From Promethearchaeota archaeon (lineage in GTDB: Archaea; Asgardarchaeota; Lokiarchaeia; Sigyniarchaeales; SOKP01): a stretch of 64,000 bases of DNA. A program made the position numbers and the translations under genes. The stretch spans positions 34,411 through 98,410 of the forward strand of contig JAEOTA010000017.1 in assembly GCA_016840085.1 (NCBI GenBank), given 5' to 3'. The notes under the pieces were generated by a model. That model saw nothing but the letters and a program-made list of their open reading frames with translations. It made no database searches and was not told the origin of the DNA. This document shows positions 1-8,206 of this stretch, one piece after another (the stretch's first letter is position 1; the number at the start of each line of letters is the position of its first letter).

Positions 1-114
1 ATAATAAATCCTTGAAGCCGAACTATCAAAATCATTAACATCTAACAACAGTTCAGCACTTTTCATAAATTTCTTTGCTTTTTCAATTAATGGTTTAATA
101 TTTATTTCACTCAT
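1..114 (-). CDS. HEPN-domain protein, partial (N-terminus only)
   Basis: The first 38 residues of a gene that runs off the left edge of the window. The visible part has an amphipathic helix followed by AELLLDVNDFDSSASRIYY, which matches the helix and S-x-x-R-x-Y-Y segment that opens HEPN domains of the HepT type. Its ATG overlaps the stop codon of the preceding nucleotidyltransferase gene by four bases (ATGA), so the two are translationally coupled. HEPN proteins paired with MNT proteins are known as HepT/MntA (type VII) toxin-antitoxin systems, the HEPN member being an RNase toxin. The catalytic R-x4-6-H motif lies outside the window, so activity cannot be judged. Confidence 0.7.
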   Translation of the reverse strand, partial: MSEINIKPLIEKAKKFMKSAELLLDVNDFDSSASRIYY

Positions 115-437
115 ATTTGAATGCCTTCTTCCCTTATATTCATTAAAAATGGAGTTTTCATCAATAAATAGTATTCTTCAGATACGGGGTGAATTGATAT
201 TAAAATATCATATTTTAAAACGAAATCGTACGTCATTTCACTCATTCTATCGATTTCTTTAAATGGAGATATATCACCTTTTAGGACTATTGCCAAATCA
301 ATATCTGAATCTTCATTATATTCTCCTCTCGCAAATGAACCATATAATATTAAGCTTGAAAATTTATCTCGATATAAATTTTGAAGCCTAACTTTAAAAT
401 CTTTGAGTATTTTTATTATTCCAACTGTGTCTTGCAT
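111..437 (-). CDS. MNT-type minimal nucleotidyltransferase (MntA-like)
   Basis: A 108-residue protein of the DNA polymerase beta-like nucleotidyltransferase superfamily. The signature GSFARGEYNEDSDIDLAIV at about residues 33-51 gives the GSxxxG turn and the two metal-binding aspartates (DxD). The third acidic strand is plausibly in YDFVLKYDILISIHPV. The length is normal for stand-alone MNT proteins. The gene lies immediately upstream of, and overlaps by four bases, the partial HEPN gene. Known MntA proteins neutralise HepT toxins by AMPylating or otherwise modifying them. The pair is therefore probably a toxin-antitoxin or defence module, though a housekeeping role cannot be excluded. Antitoxin assignment is inferred from family and context. 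Confidence 0.8.
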   Translation of the reverse strand: MQDTVGIIKILKDFKVRLQNLYRDKFSSLILYGSFARGEYNEDSDIDLAIVLKGDISPFKEIDRMSEMTYDFVLKYDILISIHPVSEEYYLLMKTPFLMNIREEGIQI

Positions 438-924
438 TTAATTTCGCAAATTTTTAAGTTATTATTTTAAACTGTTAAAAAGAAGGTGATAAAATTATTT
501 AAATTTAATCACCAATCAATTTTCAAAATTTAAGAATATTTAAGAATATAAAAACCAAAATGGTTATATAATTTTTCAAATAAAACTAAAAGTTATGAAG
601 AAAGATTTCCCATACTTTAGGGATAATAATTGTCGTTAAAGATACTTGTTTAGATATTTAGAGATTAGTCTACGTGTATTGCTTTTTTGTCAATGTTGCA
701 CAGTTTGGAGAATCACTTTACTTATATAATCATTTTAATTATTACCAGTAAAGGTAAAAAAAGAATTTCATATAAGTTTAAAATTTAGTGTAAATATGTA
801 AATTAATGCTTCACAGAGAAAAATTAAAAGGATATTTTAGGTTTATAACTTTATATTAATTTCAGCTGATGTTATATAAGGGGATATATCTTCTAATTAA
901 AATAATTTTTAATTTAAATTCAAA
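438..924. promoter_or_regulatory. 487-bp divergent intergenic region with a probable TATA box
   Basis: AT-rich region between the divergent MNT and Fe-S genes. No coding potential is seen. A TATA-like sequence, TTATATAA, lies at 872-879, about 45-50 bases before the ATG at 925. This is a plausible promoter giving a leader of roughly 20 bases. No Shine-Dalgarno sequence precedes that ATG. A short direct repeat (TTAAGAATA twice) lies near 530-550; its meaning is unknown. Confidence 0.35.
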
Positions 925-2196
925 ATGTCAAAAATTGAACCAATTGATATAGATTTTTTTACTGCTTTTAATGAAAACGCCTGTAATCTATGTGGTGAAT
1001 GTTTTCATAAATGCCCAGTTATGCTGCTTCCCATTGATTTTGCAATTGAGGAAATGAAGAAATTAATCGCTAGTGAAAAAACTGAAAGAGTATTAAATGA
1101 ATGCCAAAGTTGTTTTTCATGCAATTTTTATTGTCCTAAAAATGCTCATCCAGCGAGCCTTATTTTACAGCATTGGAATGAAGAATATAAAAAAAAAGGT
1201 TTGCGAAAGAGAGGAGAATATTTTATGACACTATATCCTCACTATCCTAATTTTCGCTCTTATGTTATGGATCATTTACCTAGATCGACAAAAGAAATTG
1301 TTAAAAAATGGGCTTTATTGGGACCGTTGAAGGGAGATACTTTGACGTATCCTGGTTGTAATATAATAACTTTTGCAGAGCTAACTCAAACTAGTTTTTT
1401 CAAAGATTTAGATATAAGAGGGCGCTTAGAGTATTGTTGTGGAGAAACTTTATTTCGAACAGGATATAGAAATGAGCTTTTTCAGATCACTAAAAGATTA
1501 GATAGGTGGTTCAACATTTTAAAACCTAAGAGACTACTTGTCTTATGCACTGCAGGCACCAGTGTTTTTAAAAGTGTATTACCTCATTATGGATTAACAT
1601 ATAAATTTGAAGAAATCAAATCATACATTCAATATTTATGGGAACGAATACAGAATGGAGAAATTAAAATTATAAATAAATTAGATATGAAAGTTACAAT
1701 ACAGGATTCTTGTTATGCTAAGATGTTTGGAGATAAATATATGGATTTACCTCGTAAGATCTTGGATGCTATAGGAGTCGAAATTGTAGAAATTGAATCA
1801 TGTAGAGAGAATATGCGATGTTGTGGAATAGCTGCAGGTTTTTCAATTGATTCTGCTTATCAACCGTTTAGATTAAGATCATCAACTCTAAGAAATTTTA
1901 AAGATTTTAAAAAGACAAACGCCGATGCGGTATGTGTATATTGTGCTGGTTGTTTAGCAGAATTTATGACAAATAAGAAACTATATTTTAAAAAGCTTAA
2001 AGTTTATCATATTATTGAGTTAGTGCAAATTGCAATTGGAGAAAATCCCAGCTTAACCAAAAGAGCAAAAAAAAAGAGAGGCAGGCATTTCTTCTGGGGA
2101 ATTATTCGAAAACAATTTCCTAAAATCCTGTCAAAAAAGAAATTTAAGATAGCTGAAATTCCTGAGGAGCCCCCCAATTATAAGGAAGCATGGTAA
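925..2196 (+). CDS. HdrD/GlpC-like Fe-S oxidoreductase with two CCG domains
   Basis: A 423-residue cytosolic Fe-S protein resembling the HdrC-HdrB fusion (HdrD/GlpC type) used in heterodisulfide reductases and related electron-transfer enzymes. Two ferredoxin-type motifs of the form CxxCxxCxxxCP occur at C20-C30 and C60-C70, each able to bind a 4Fe-4S cluster. Two cysteine-rich CCG domains follow. The first has PGC, a CCGETLFRTG segment and a later LCTAG. The second has DSCYAK, CCGIAAGFS and CVYCAGC. The C-terminus is basic. The next gene is a paralogue and overlaps the stop by seven bases, so they are co-transcribed and probably form a heteromeric complex. No HdrA or hydrogenase subunit lies next to them, so the redox partner is unknown. 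Confidence 0.75.
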   Translation: MSKIEPIDIDFFTAFNENACNLCGECFHKCPVMLLPIDFAIEEMKKLIASEKTERVLNECQSCFSCNFYCPKNAHPASLILQHWNEEYKKKGLRKRGEYFMTLYPHYPNFRSYVMDHLPRSTKEIVKKWALLGPLKGDTLTYPGCNIITFAELTQTSFFKDLDIRGRLEYCCGETLFRTGYRNELFQITKRLDRWFNILKPKRLLVLCTAGTSVFKSVLPHYGLTYKFEEIKSYIQYLWERIQNGEIKIINKLDMKVTIQDSCYAKMFGDKYMDLPRKILDAIGVEIVEIESCRENMRCCGIAAGFSIDSAYQPFRLRSSTLRNFKDFKKTNADAVCVYCAGCLAEFMTNKKLYFKKLKVYHIIELVQIAIGENPSLTKRAKKKRGRHFFWGIIRKQFPKILSKKKFKIAEIPEEPPNYKEAW

Positions 2197-3560
2197 AAAT
2201 GAATAAAACTAGAAGAATGTCAGGATTTAAAGAAAATTTGTGTAACTTATGCGGCGAATGTTTTCATCTATGTCCTGTTTTACAATTGCCAATTGAAGAA
2301 GCAAAGAAAGAAATTAAAAACTTAATTGAAGGAGAAGAATCTCAATATGTTCTCTCTAACTGCAATACTTGTCTTTCTTGTAATTTATATTGTCCTCAGA
2401 ATGCAAATCCTTATCAGTTGATTCTTGAGAGATGGAATGACTTATATAAAAAAAGGGCAGCTCCTCCATTATATCGATTTGTTTGTCCTACTAAACAATC
2501 TAATATCTGGCAACTACTCAATATTTTTTTATCAAATCAAGAAAGAAGGTGGATCTATAATTGGATGCATTATATCCCAGAAGCGGATGATACACCATTA
2601 TTGATTGGAAATTATACGCATTTATTTCCATTTATAATTGGCGAAAGCAAATTATTGGATAATTTCAAACCTATTGATAGAATTGACCAATGGGAAGGTG
2701 GAGCATATTTATACCAAGGGGGATACTTAGATGTTGTTCAAAGGATCGCTCATAGAACAAAGAAAGATTTTGATAATTGGGGCGTTAAAAATGTTGTTGC
2801 ATGTTTGGATGCTGTTGAATATATCTTTAAGGAAGTACATCCTAAGGAGATGGGAGTAAATCATACTCAAAATTTCATTAATTTTAATCAATGGCTTTTG
2901 GATAATATTGATTCTGGGGAAATTAAGTTAAAAAATCAAATTAATATGACCGTAACTGTTCATGATAATTGTTATTCTAAAGCTTTAGGAGGAGCTTATT
3001 GGGAGGTTTCTAGAGAAATATTAAAAAGATGTGGATGTCAAATTTCTGAAATGAAACATAATAGAAAAGATTCATTATGTTGCGGCTTCGGCGCAGGAGC
3101 ATCATGGACAAAAAATATATCAATAATATTTGATATAATCTCTGAAGGGATGAAAAAGTTCAAAGAAGCAGAAGAAACTAATGCAAAAGCTTTAATTTCC
3201 TACTGTGGTGGATGTATTTATTTATTATGGGCTACAAGAGAATTAATAAGAAGTAAAATTGATATATTTCATGTTATTGAAATTGTCAGGATGGCAATGG
3301 GAGAAAAATTAAATTATCCAGAGGATCATATCACACGAGCATGGGATATTATAGCTATTATGACTTATTCTCTCATACTATCCTTTTTTAATAAAAACTT
3401 CTATATAGATGAAATTACTTACAACAAGGATTTAAGTACTTTTACCCCAAAGAAATATAGATTATTAAAGATCATTAGATATACAATGGACTTTCCTTTA
3501 ATTAAAAGTTTATTTGCAAAGGGATTTCATCTCTTACGTAAAATTTTAAAATCGAAATAA
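2190..3560 (+). CDS. HdrD-like Fe-S protein paralogue with a degenerate first CCG domain
   Basis: A 456-residue paralogue of the preceding gene, overlapping it by seven bases. A second in-frame ATG at 2199 is an alternative start. The N-terminus keeps both 4Fe-4S motifs (C18-C28 and a second set within NCNTCLSCNLYCP). The C-terminal CCG domain is intact (DNCYSK, LCCGFGAGAS, SYCGGC). The first CCG domain has lost its ligands: where the paralogue has PGC and CCGE, this protein has GNYTH and WEGGAYLYQGG. It therefore probably binds one non-cubane cluster rather than two and may play a structural or docking role in a heterodimer. The C-terminal 80 residues are hydrophobic and basic and could contact a membrane. 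Confidence 0.7.
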   Translation: MVKMNKTRRMSGFKENLCNLCGECFHLCPVLQLPIEEAKKEIKNLIEGEESQYVLSNCNTCLSCNLYCPQNANPYQLILERWNDLYKKRAAPPLYRFVCPTKQSNIWQLLNIFLSNQERRWIYNWMHYIPEADDTPLLIGNYTHLFPFIIGESKLLDNFKPIDRIDQWEGGAYLYQGGYLDVVQRIAHRTKKDFDNWGVKNVVACLDAVEYIFKEVHPKEMGVNHTQNFINFNQWLLDNIDSGEIKLKNQINMTVTVHDNCYSKALGGAYWEVSREILKRCGCQISEMKHNRKDSLCCGFGAGASWTKNISIIFDIISEGMKKFKEAEETNAKALISYCGGCIYLLWATRELIRSKIDIFHVIEIVRMAMGEKLNYPEDHITRAWDIIAIMTYSLILSFFNKNFYIDEITYNKDLSTFTPKKYRLLKIIRYTMDFPLIKSLFAKGFHLLRKILKSK

Positions 3561-3581
3561 TAAATTAAGAGAGAGAAAAAA

Positions 3582-3864
3582 ATGTTTGTTCATATGTCAA
3601 TTCATTATCCAAAACCAGAAAAAGAACAATTCCTAATTGATTCTATGCATTGTTTTGGAAAGGCGATGGAAGGAAAAAAAGGATTTATTATGGCTCATAC
3701 TAAAAAAGGATGAAGATACAGGAAAGCTTGTTGGTTTAGCTCTTTGGGACTGGAAGGATGATTGGTTAGCAGCAAGACCAGCGATGATCGACGCAGTAAA
3801 AGATGATCCATTTGATGAATGGAAGTTAAAAGATCCTGATGTTTTTCATTTAAATGTCGTATAA
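3582..3864 (+). pseudogene. Antibiotic-biosynthesis-monooxygenase-like small protein, frameshifted
   Basis: Two reading frames together encode one protein of about 94 residues. The first part begins at ATG 3582 after a GAGAGAG ribosome-binding site and reads MFVHMSIHYPKPEKEQFLID through GFIMAHTKKG, then stops. The second part continues in the +1 frame as KKDEDTGKLVGLALWDWKDD through DVFHLNVV. Deleting one A from the six-A run at 3702-3707 restores a single frame. The joined protein looks like a dimeric alpha+beta barrel (ABM-type) domain, with a typical length. It may be a real pseudogene, a homopolymer sequencing error, or a case of slippage. The family assignment is tentative. Confidence 0.6.
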
Positions 3865-3905
3865 TTTAATTGGTTCAAAAAATATTCTTTATTTGGTGAA
3901 TATAA

Positions 3906-4361
3906 ATGGGAGAGTTATCTCTAATAAGCCCTGCATTTAATCATATGGGTGATATTCCTAGAAAGTATACATGTCAAAGCGAAGAAATTAGCCCGCCATT
4001 AAAAATTTCGGGAGTTCCTCAGGAAGCAAAAAGCTTAATTCTAATCATGGAAGATCCTGATGCTCCAATGGGTCTCACTGTTACTCATTGGGTAATTTGT
4101 CATCTTGACCCTAAAACCACTGAAATACCTGAAGGAAGTTCCTTAGAGGGTGCTATCGTTGGGAAGAATATGATGCGAAAAAACAAATATATGGGACCAT
4201 GTCCCCCTAAGGGAAAACATAGATATTTTTTCAAATTGTTTGCACTAGATGAAAAATTACCTTTAGATTCTAAAAGTCGCAAAAAAAAAGTCTTGAAAAC
4301 AATGGAAGGACATATTATCGAACAAACAGAATTAATAGGAACTTATGCTAAACAGAAGTAA
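3906..4361 (+). CDS. PEBP / YbhB-type phosphatidylethanolamine-binding protein
   Basis: A 151-residue protein of the PEBP (YbhB/YbcL, Raf-kinase-inhibitor-like) family. Recognisable landmarks are ISPPLKISGVP, the EDPDAPMGLTVTHWVICHL segment with the DPDAP and HWV motifs that form the anion-binding pocket, and the later GPCPPKGKHRYFFKLFAL segment. The size equals that of bacterial and archaeal members, which are soluble and of uncertain ligand. GGTGA lies just upstream of the ATG as a possible ribosome-binding site. The 3' end overlaps the radical SAM gene by 17 bases, so the two are probably one transcript, although no functional link is known. Confidence 0.85.
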   Translation: MGELSLISPAFNHMGDIPRKYTCQSEEISPPLKISGVPQEAKSLILIMEDPDAPMGLTVTHWVICHLDPKTTEIPEGSSLEGAIVGKNMMRKNKYMGPCPPKGKHRYFFKLFALDEKLPLDSKSRKKKVLKTMEGHIIEQTELIGTYAKQK

Positions 4362-5433
4362 AAAAGATAATAATAATTTGAAGGAAATAATAAACTCCAA
4401 ATTCTTAAAATTAGCTAAATTTCAAAAACAAATAGATGACAATGTTACTCAATGTCTAACCTGTGAAAGAAAATGTAAAATTCCAAAAGGAAAAGCTGGA
4501 TTTTGTAAGACTCGAATCAATAAAGATGGTCAGATTTATTCTATAGTTTACGGGTTAATTCCTGCATTATCAATCAACCCTATAGAAAAAAAACCTCTTT
4601 ATCATTTTTATCCAGGAAGCAAAGCTTTAACAGTAGGGACTTATGGTTGTAATTTTACTTGTTTTTGGTGCCAAAATCATCATTTATCTAAAACGAACCC
4701 TTTAAAAGTTGTTCAATTTGCGACAATCGACGAATTTCTCTCCCCAGAGAAATTAATTGAAATGGCTTTAAAAAGAAAGTGTCAGGGAACTTCAATTTCC
4801 TTTAATGAACCTACGTTATTGTTCGAATATGCCTTAGAAGTCTTTAAACTAGCAAAACAGAATGGTTTATATAATACATATATAACAAATGGCTACATGA
4901 CAGAGGAAGTTTTGAGAGATTTAATAGACGCTGGTCTTGACGCAATGAATATAGATATAAAAGGAGAGGCTGATATGGTTCAGAAATATTGTGGTGTTGA
5001 TGTGGAAAAAGTATGGAGAAATGCTAAGTTAGCAAAAGATCTGGGTGTTCATATTGAAATTACCACATTAATAATTCAAGAATTAAATTCAAATGAGAAA
5101 ATCATAAAACGGATAGCAGAAAAAATTTTAAATAAGCTAGGAGAAGATACACCGTATCATATTTCTCGTTTTTTTCCTCATTATAAATCTCAAGAGTATG
5201 GGATATCTGAACCTACACCCATTAACCTGCTGTATAAAGCTTATGATATGGCTAAAAAAGTAGGCTTAAATTATGTTTATCTCGGAAATTTACCAACTAC
5301 AAATTATGATCATACTTATTGCCCAAAATGCACTAAACTAGTAATTAAAAGAAAAATTTTAGGAGTAGAAGAAACTTTTTTAGATCCGAAAGGGAATTGT
5401 AAATATTGTGGATTTCCAATTTGCATCATATAA
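4345..5433 (+). CDS. AmrS-like radical SAM enzyme (AmmeMemoRadiSam / PflA-like)
   Basis: A 362-residue radical SAM protein of the pyruvate-formate-lyase-activase-like group. The N-terminal cysteine segment (CLTCERKCKIPKGKAGFC) followed by the GLIPALSINPIEKKPLYHF stretch is characteristic of the AmmeMemoRadiSam radical SAM component. The radical SAM cluster motif CNFTCFWCQN (CxxxCxxC) lies near residue 106. The C-terminus carries a zinc-ribbon or rubredoxin-like knuckle (YCPKCTKLV and CKYCGFP). The family is widespread in archaea, usually with MEMO and AMMECR1 proteins, but neither lies next to it here. Its substrate is not established. It overlaps the PEBP gene, so the exact start is less certain. 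Confidence 0.8.
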   Translation: MLNRSKKDNNNLKEIINSKFLKLAKFQKQIDDNVTQCLTCERKCKIPKGKAGFCKTRINKDGQIYSIVYGLIPALSINPIEKKPLYHFYPGSKALTVGTYGCNFTCFWCQNHHLSKTNPLKVVQFATIDEFLSPEKLIEMALKRKCQGTSISFNEPTLLFEYALEVFKLAKQNGLYNTYITNGYMTEEVLRDLIDAGLDAMNIDIKGEADMVQKYCGVDVEKVWRNAKLAKDLGVHIEITTLIIQELNSNEKIIKRIAEKILNKLGEDTPYHISRFFPHYKSQEYGISEPTPINLLYKAYDMAKKVGLNYVYLGNLPTTNYDHTYCPKCTKLVIKRKILGVEETFLDPKGNCKYCGFPICII

Positions 5434-5559
5434 CTTATCTAGCATTTTTTAATTTCATACTGTTAATATTATATGTTCAATTATTAAAATAGAAAGAGCG
5501 GGGGAATTAAATCAATTAATAATAGATCTTCTTAAAAGTTAAGCTACGTTGCACTTATT

Positions 5560-6396
5560 ATGGTAGAAGCATATGCCGATGTTAATGGTATAAAAATTTG
5601 TTATAGGAGTCAGGGGAAGGGATTTCCATTAATTCTACTTCATGGATTTGGATCCAAGAAAGAGAGTTTTATGGCACAAATCCCAGAACTATCTAAACAT
5701 TTCAAGATTATTGCAGTTGACATGAGAGGAGCAGGAAAGAGTTCAAGACCCAATTATCATTATACTATGGAAATGTTTGCTGATGATATTAAGGGCTTGA
5801 TTGATTTCTTAAGAATCAAAAAAACTCATTTATTAGGCCTTTCATTTGGTGGTATGGTGGCTCAAAATTTTATATTGAAATATCCATCGTATGTTTCTAA
5901 ACTTATTCTTATAAATACAATGCTAAAGATCCCTGAGAATTTTGATCCAGAGCCATATATTCAAACTAGAATTAAAGGATTGGAATTCAGAAAACAAGAT
6001 CCTGTTAAAGCTTTTTGGCAAAGTACTCAATTTGGGTTTTATCAGAAGTTTAGACATAAAATGCGAGCAAATACGAAGGAGAAATTTTACGGATTGTGGT
6101 CAGTAGAAGATCTTATCAATTATTATACAACTGACCCTCCTACACCTCAAGATATTCGAAATATTGCATACTCTTTCAAAACGTACAATACATCTAATAG
6201 ATTACATGAAATTAACCATGAAACGCTTTTACTCACAGCTTCTCATGATATTCTTGTTCCCAAAGAAAGAATGTTTGAGATACATACAATATTACCAAAT
6301 AGTATTATAAAAGTAATAGATAAAGCAGGACATGAATCTCCAAAATCTAAAGCACCAGAACTTAATAGATCCATTATTGAGTTTCTAACAAGCTAA
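5560..6396 (+). CDS. Alpha/beta hydrolase, tandem copy 1
   Basis: A 278-residue single-domain alpha/beta hydrolase. The HGFG oxyanion motif is at residues 28-31, DMRGAGKS at 54-61, and the nucleophile Ser95 in GLSFGG. The acid is probably Asp in ASHDILV (about residue 228), and the catalytic His lies in AGHES (about residue 257). The sequence resembles the 3-oxoadipate enol-lactonase / esterase group, but the substrate cannot be read from the sequence. No signal peptide is present, so it is cytosolic. It is the first of four related genes in a row on this strand, which points to local duplication. Confidence 0.85.
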   Translation: MVEAYADVNGIKICYRSQGKGFPLILLHGFGSKKESFMAQIPELSKHFKIIAVDMRGAGKSSRPNYHYTMEMFADDIKGLIDFLRIKKTHLLGLSFGGMVAQNFILKYPSYVSKLILINTMLKIPENFDPEPYIQTRIKGLEFRKQDPVKAFWQSTQFGFYQKFRHKMRANTKEKFYGLWSVEDLINYYTTDPPTPQDIRNIAYSFKTYNTSNRLHEINHETLLLTASHDILVPKERMFEIHTILPNSIIKVIDKAGHESPKSKAPELNRSIIEFLTS

Positions 6397-6435
6397 TGAA
6401 GAATTTTTTTTAAAAAAAATAAGTTGGAATATATT

Positions 6436-7287
6436 ATGACAGAGTTATTTGCTGAGGTTAATGATATAAAGATTTGCTATGATATCCATGGACAGGGTTA
6501 TCCATTGATGTTAATCCATGGATTTGGTGATAGAAAAGAACATTGGCGGGCTCAAATGGAAGATTTATCTAAGCATTTTAAAGTAATTAGAATGGATAAT
6601 AGAGGTGCTGGAAAATCAGATAGACCAGACGGCTCTTATTCAATGGAAATTTATGCTGATGATATAAATGGTTTATTAAAGCATCTCGATATAGAAAAAA
6701 CTCATATTATAGGACAGAGTTTAGGAGGAATGATTGTTCAAAATTTTGCTTTGAAATATCCAGAAAGAATCAATAAAATAATATTAATCAATACAATTGC
6801 AGGTGTAACACCTCCAGGAGTTCCACCTGATCAAGGAATTGAATATTATAGGGATAATGCAATTGCAGATCTTAAAGATATGAAAAAAGATCCCCTTACC
6901 GCATTTATAACAAAAGCTAAAAAAAGTTATTCTCGAGAATTTTGGAAACAAATGAAGGAAAATCCAAAAAAGAAGTTGCATAACATCTGGTCTGTAGAGG
7001 ACCTAGTAGAAGAAAAAACACATTATGGCCCTACAGAAAAAGATATAATTCATCAAGCTGAAGCTTTAAGAACTCATAACACATACGATAGATTAGATGA
7101 AATTAAAAATAAAGTTTTAATTATCGCAGCAGATAAAGATAAAACTTGTCCTATGTTAATGAATAAAAAAATTCATGAACTAATTCCTAATAGTAAATTT
7201 ATTGTAATTCAAAAAGCTGGTCATCAATCAATTTTGGAATATCCTCAAATAATTAATAATTATATCATTGAATTTTTGAAAAATTAA
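6436..7287 (+). CDS. Alpha/beta hydrolase, tandem copy 2
   Basis: About 283 residues. I chose the ATG at 6436 rather than the in-frame TTG at 6424, because MTELFAEVNDIKICYD then aligns with the starts of the sister copies. Catalytic landmarks are HGFG, DNRGAGKS, the nucleophile in GQSLGG, the acid in ADKDKT and the His in KAGHQS. All triad residues are kept, so it should be an active hydrolase of unknown substrate. It starts 39 bases after copy 1 and ends 14 bases before copy 3. Such tight spacing suggests one transcript. Confidence 0.85.
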   Translation: MTELFAEVNDIKICYDIHGQGYPLMLIHGFGDRKEHWRAQMEDLSKHFKVIRMDNRGAGKSDRPDGSYSMEIYADDINGLLKHLDIEKTHIIGQSLGGMIVQNFALKYPERINKIILINTIAGVTPPGVPPDQGIEYYRDNAIADLKDMKKDPLTAFITKAKKSYSREFWKQMKENPKKKLHNIWSVEDLVEEKTHYGPTEKDIIHQAEALRTHNTYDRLDEIKNKVLIIAADKDKTCPMLMNKKIHELIPNSKFIVIQKAGHQSILEYPQIINNYIIEFLKN

Positions 7288-7301
7288 TCCTCACGGTTTA
7301 A

Positions 7302-8139
7302 ATGACGGAATTATTTGCTAAAATAAATGGAATAAAAATCTGCTATGAATTATTTAGTAAAGGTTATCCAATTGTATTAATTCATGGGTTTGGAGTTAGG
7401 AAAGAAGGTTATAAATGCCAAATTCCTGCTTTATCTAAAACGTTTAAAGTAATAACTTTTGATAATCGTGGAGCTGGAAAATCTGAAAGAGTTAACAAAC
7501 CTTATACTATGGAGACACTTGCGGACGATATCCGAGGATTGTTAGATTTTCTTAAGATAAAGAAAACGAATATTTTAGGCACTTCTATGGGAGGTCTTAT
7601 TGCTCAGCAGTTTGTTCTACAATATTCGGAATATGTTATTAAAGTAGTATTAGTGAATACTATAAATGGAGCCCCGAATAATGTAGGATTAGAGATATTA
7701 AAAAATAATAGATTAGAACAGCTAGAGCTTATTAAAAAGAATCCCGAGAAAGCATTTTGGGATAATGCTCATATTTGGTTTTATCATAAATACCGAAAAG
7801 AACTTAAACTAAATCCTAAAAAAAAAATTTTTTGGAATGTGGTCAGCTGAAGCTGAAATAAGAGAAAGTAGAATCCTTATGCCAACTCCTCGTGATATCG
7901 AACTACAAATAGAAGCAATGAGGGAATTTAATACATTGGAGAGATTACATGAAATAAAAAATCCTTGTTTACTATTGGCTGCTTCACACGATAAAATTTG
8001 TCCAGAAACTGTTATGGAGAAAATGCATAAAAGAATTCCTAACAGCATTTTCAGAGTTATTGAAAAAGCAGGTCATGAATCACCAAAAACAAGAGCTAAT
8101 GAAGTTAATAAGATTATAGTCGATTTTTTAAAAAAATGA
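7302..8139 (+). pseudogene. Alpha/beta hydrolase, tandem copy 3, frameshifted at an A10 run
   Basis: The N-terminal part (7302-7850) carries HGFG, DNRGAGKS and the nucleophile in GTSMGG. It then runs out of frame as NPKKKIFWNVVS. The C-terminal part (through 8139) continues in another frame as GMWSAEAEIRE and keeps the acid (ASHDKICP) and the His (KAGHES). Sister copies read continuously through this point as NPKRKFFDLWSVEDL. Removing one A from the ten-A run at 7818-7827 gives NPKKKFFGMWSAE and restores a full-length protein of about 278 residues with an intact triad. This could be a recent pseudogene, a sequencing error in the homopolymer, or a site of transcriptional slippage. Confidence 0.75.
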
Positions 8140-8206
8140 TACATTATAAAATTTTTAAAATTATGAAACATAATACCATATTTATCAACTAATTAAATTG
8201 ATTTAT

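Noticed and set aside
530..555. Direct repeat TTAAGAATA in the first intergenic region
   Set aside because: Two short AT-rich copies next to each other are expected by chance in this base composition. No CRISPR or iteron-like pattern follows.
3711..3864. Reading through the TGA of the ABM-like gene as selenocysteine
   Set aside because: Read-through in the same frame gives an unrelated Arg/Trp-rich sequence. The proper continuation is in the +1 frame, so this is a frameshift and not a Sec codon.
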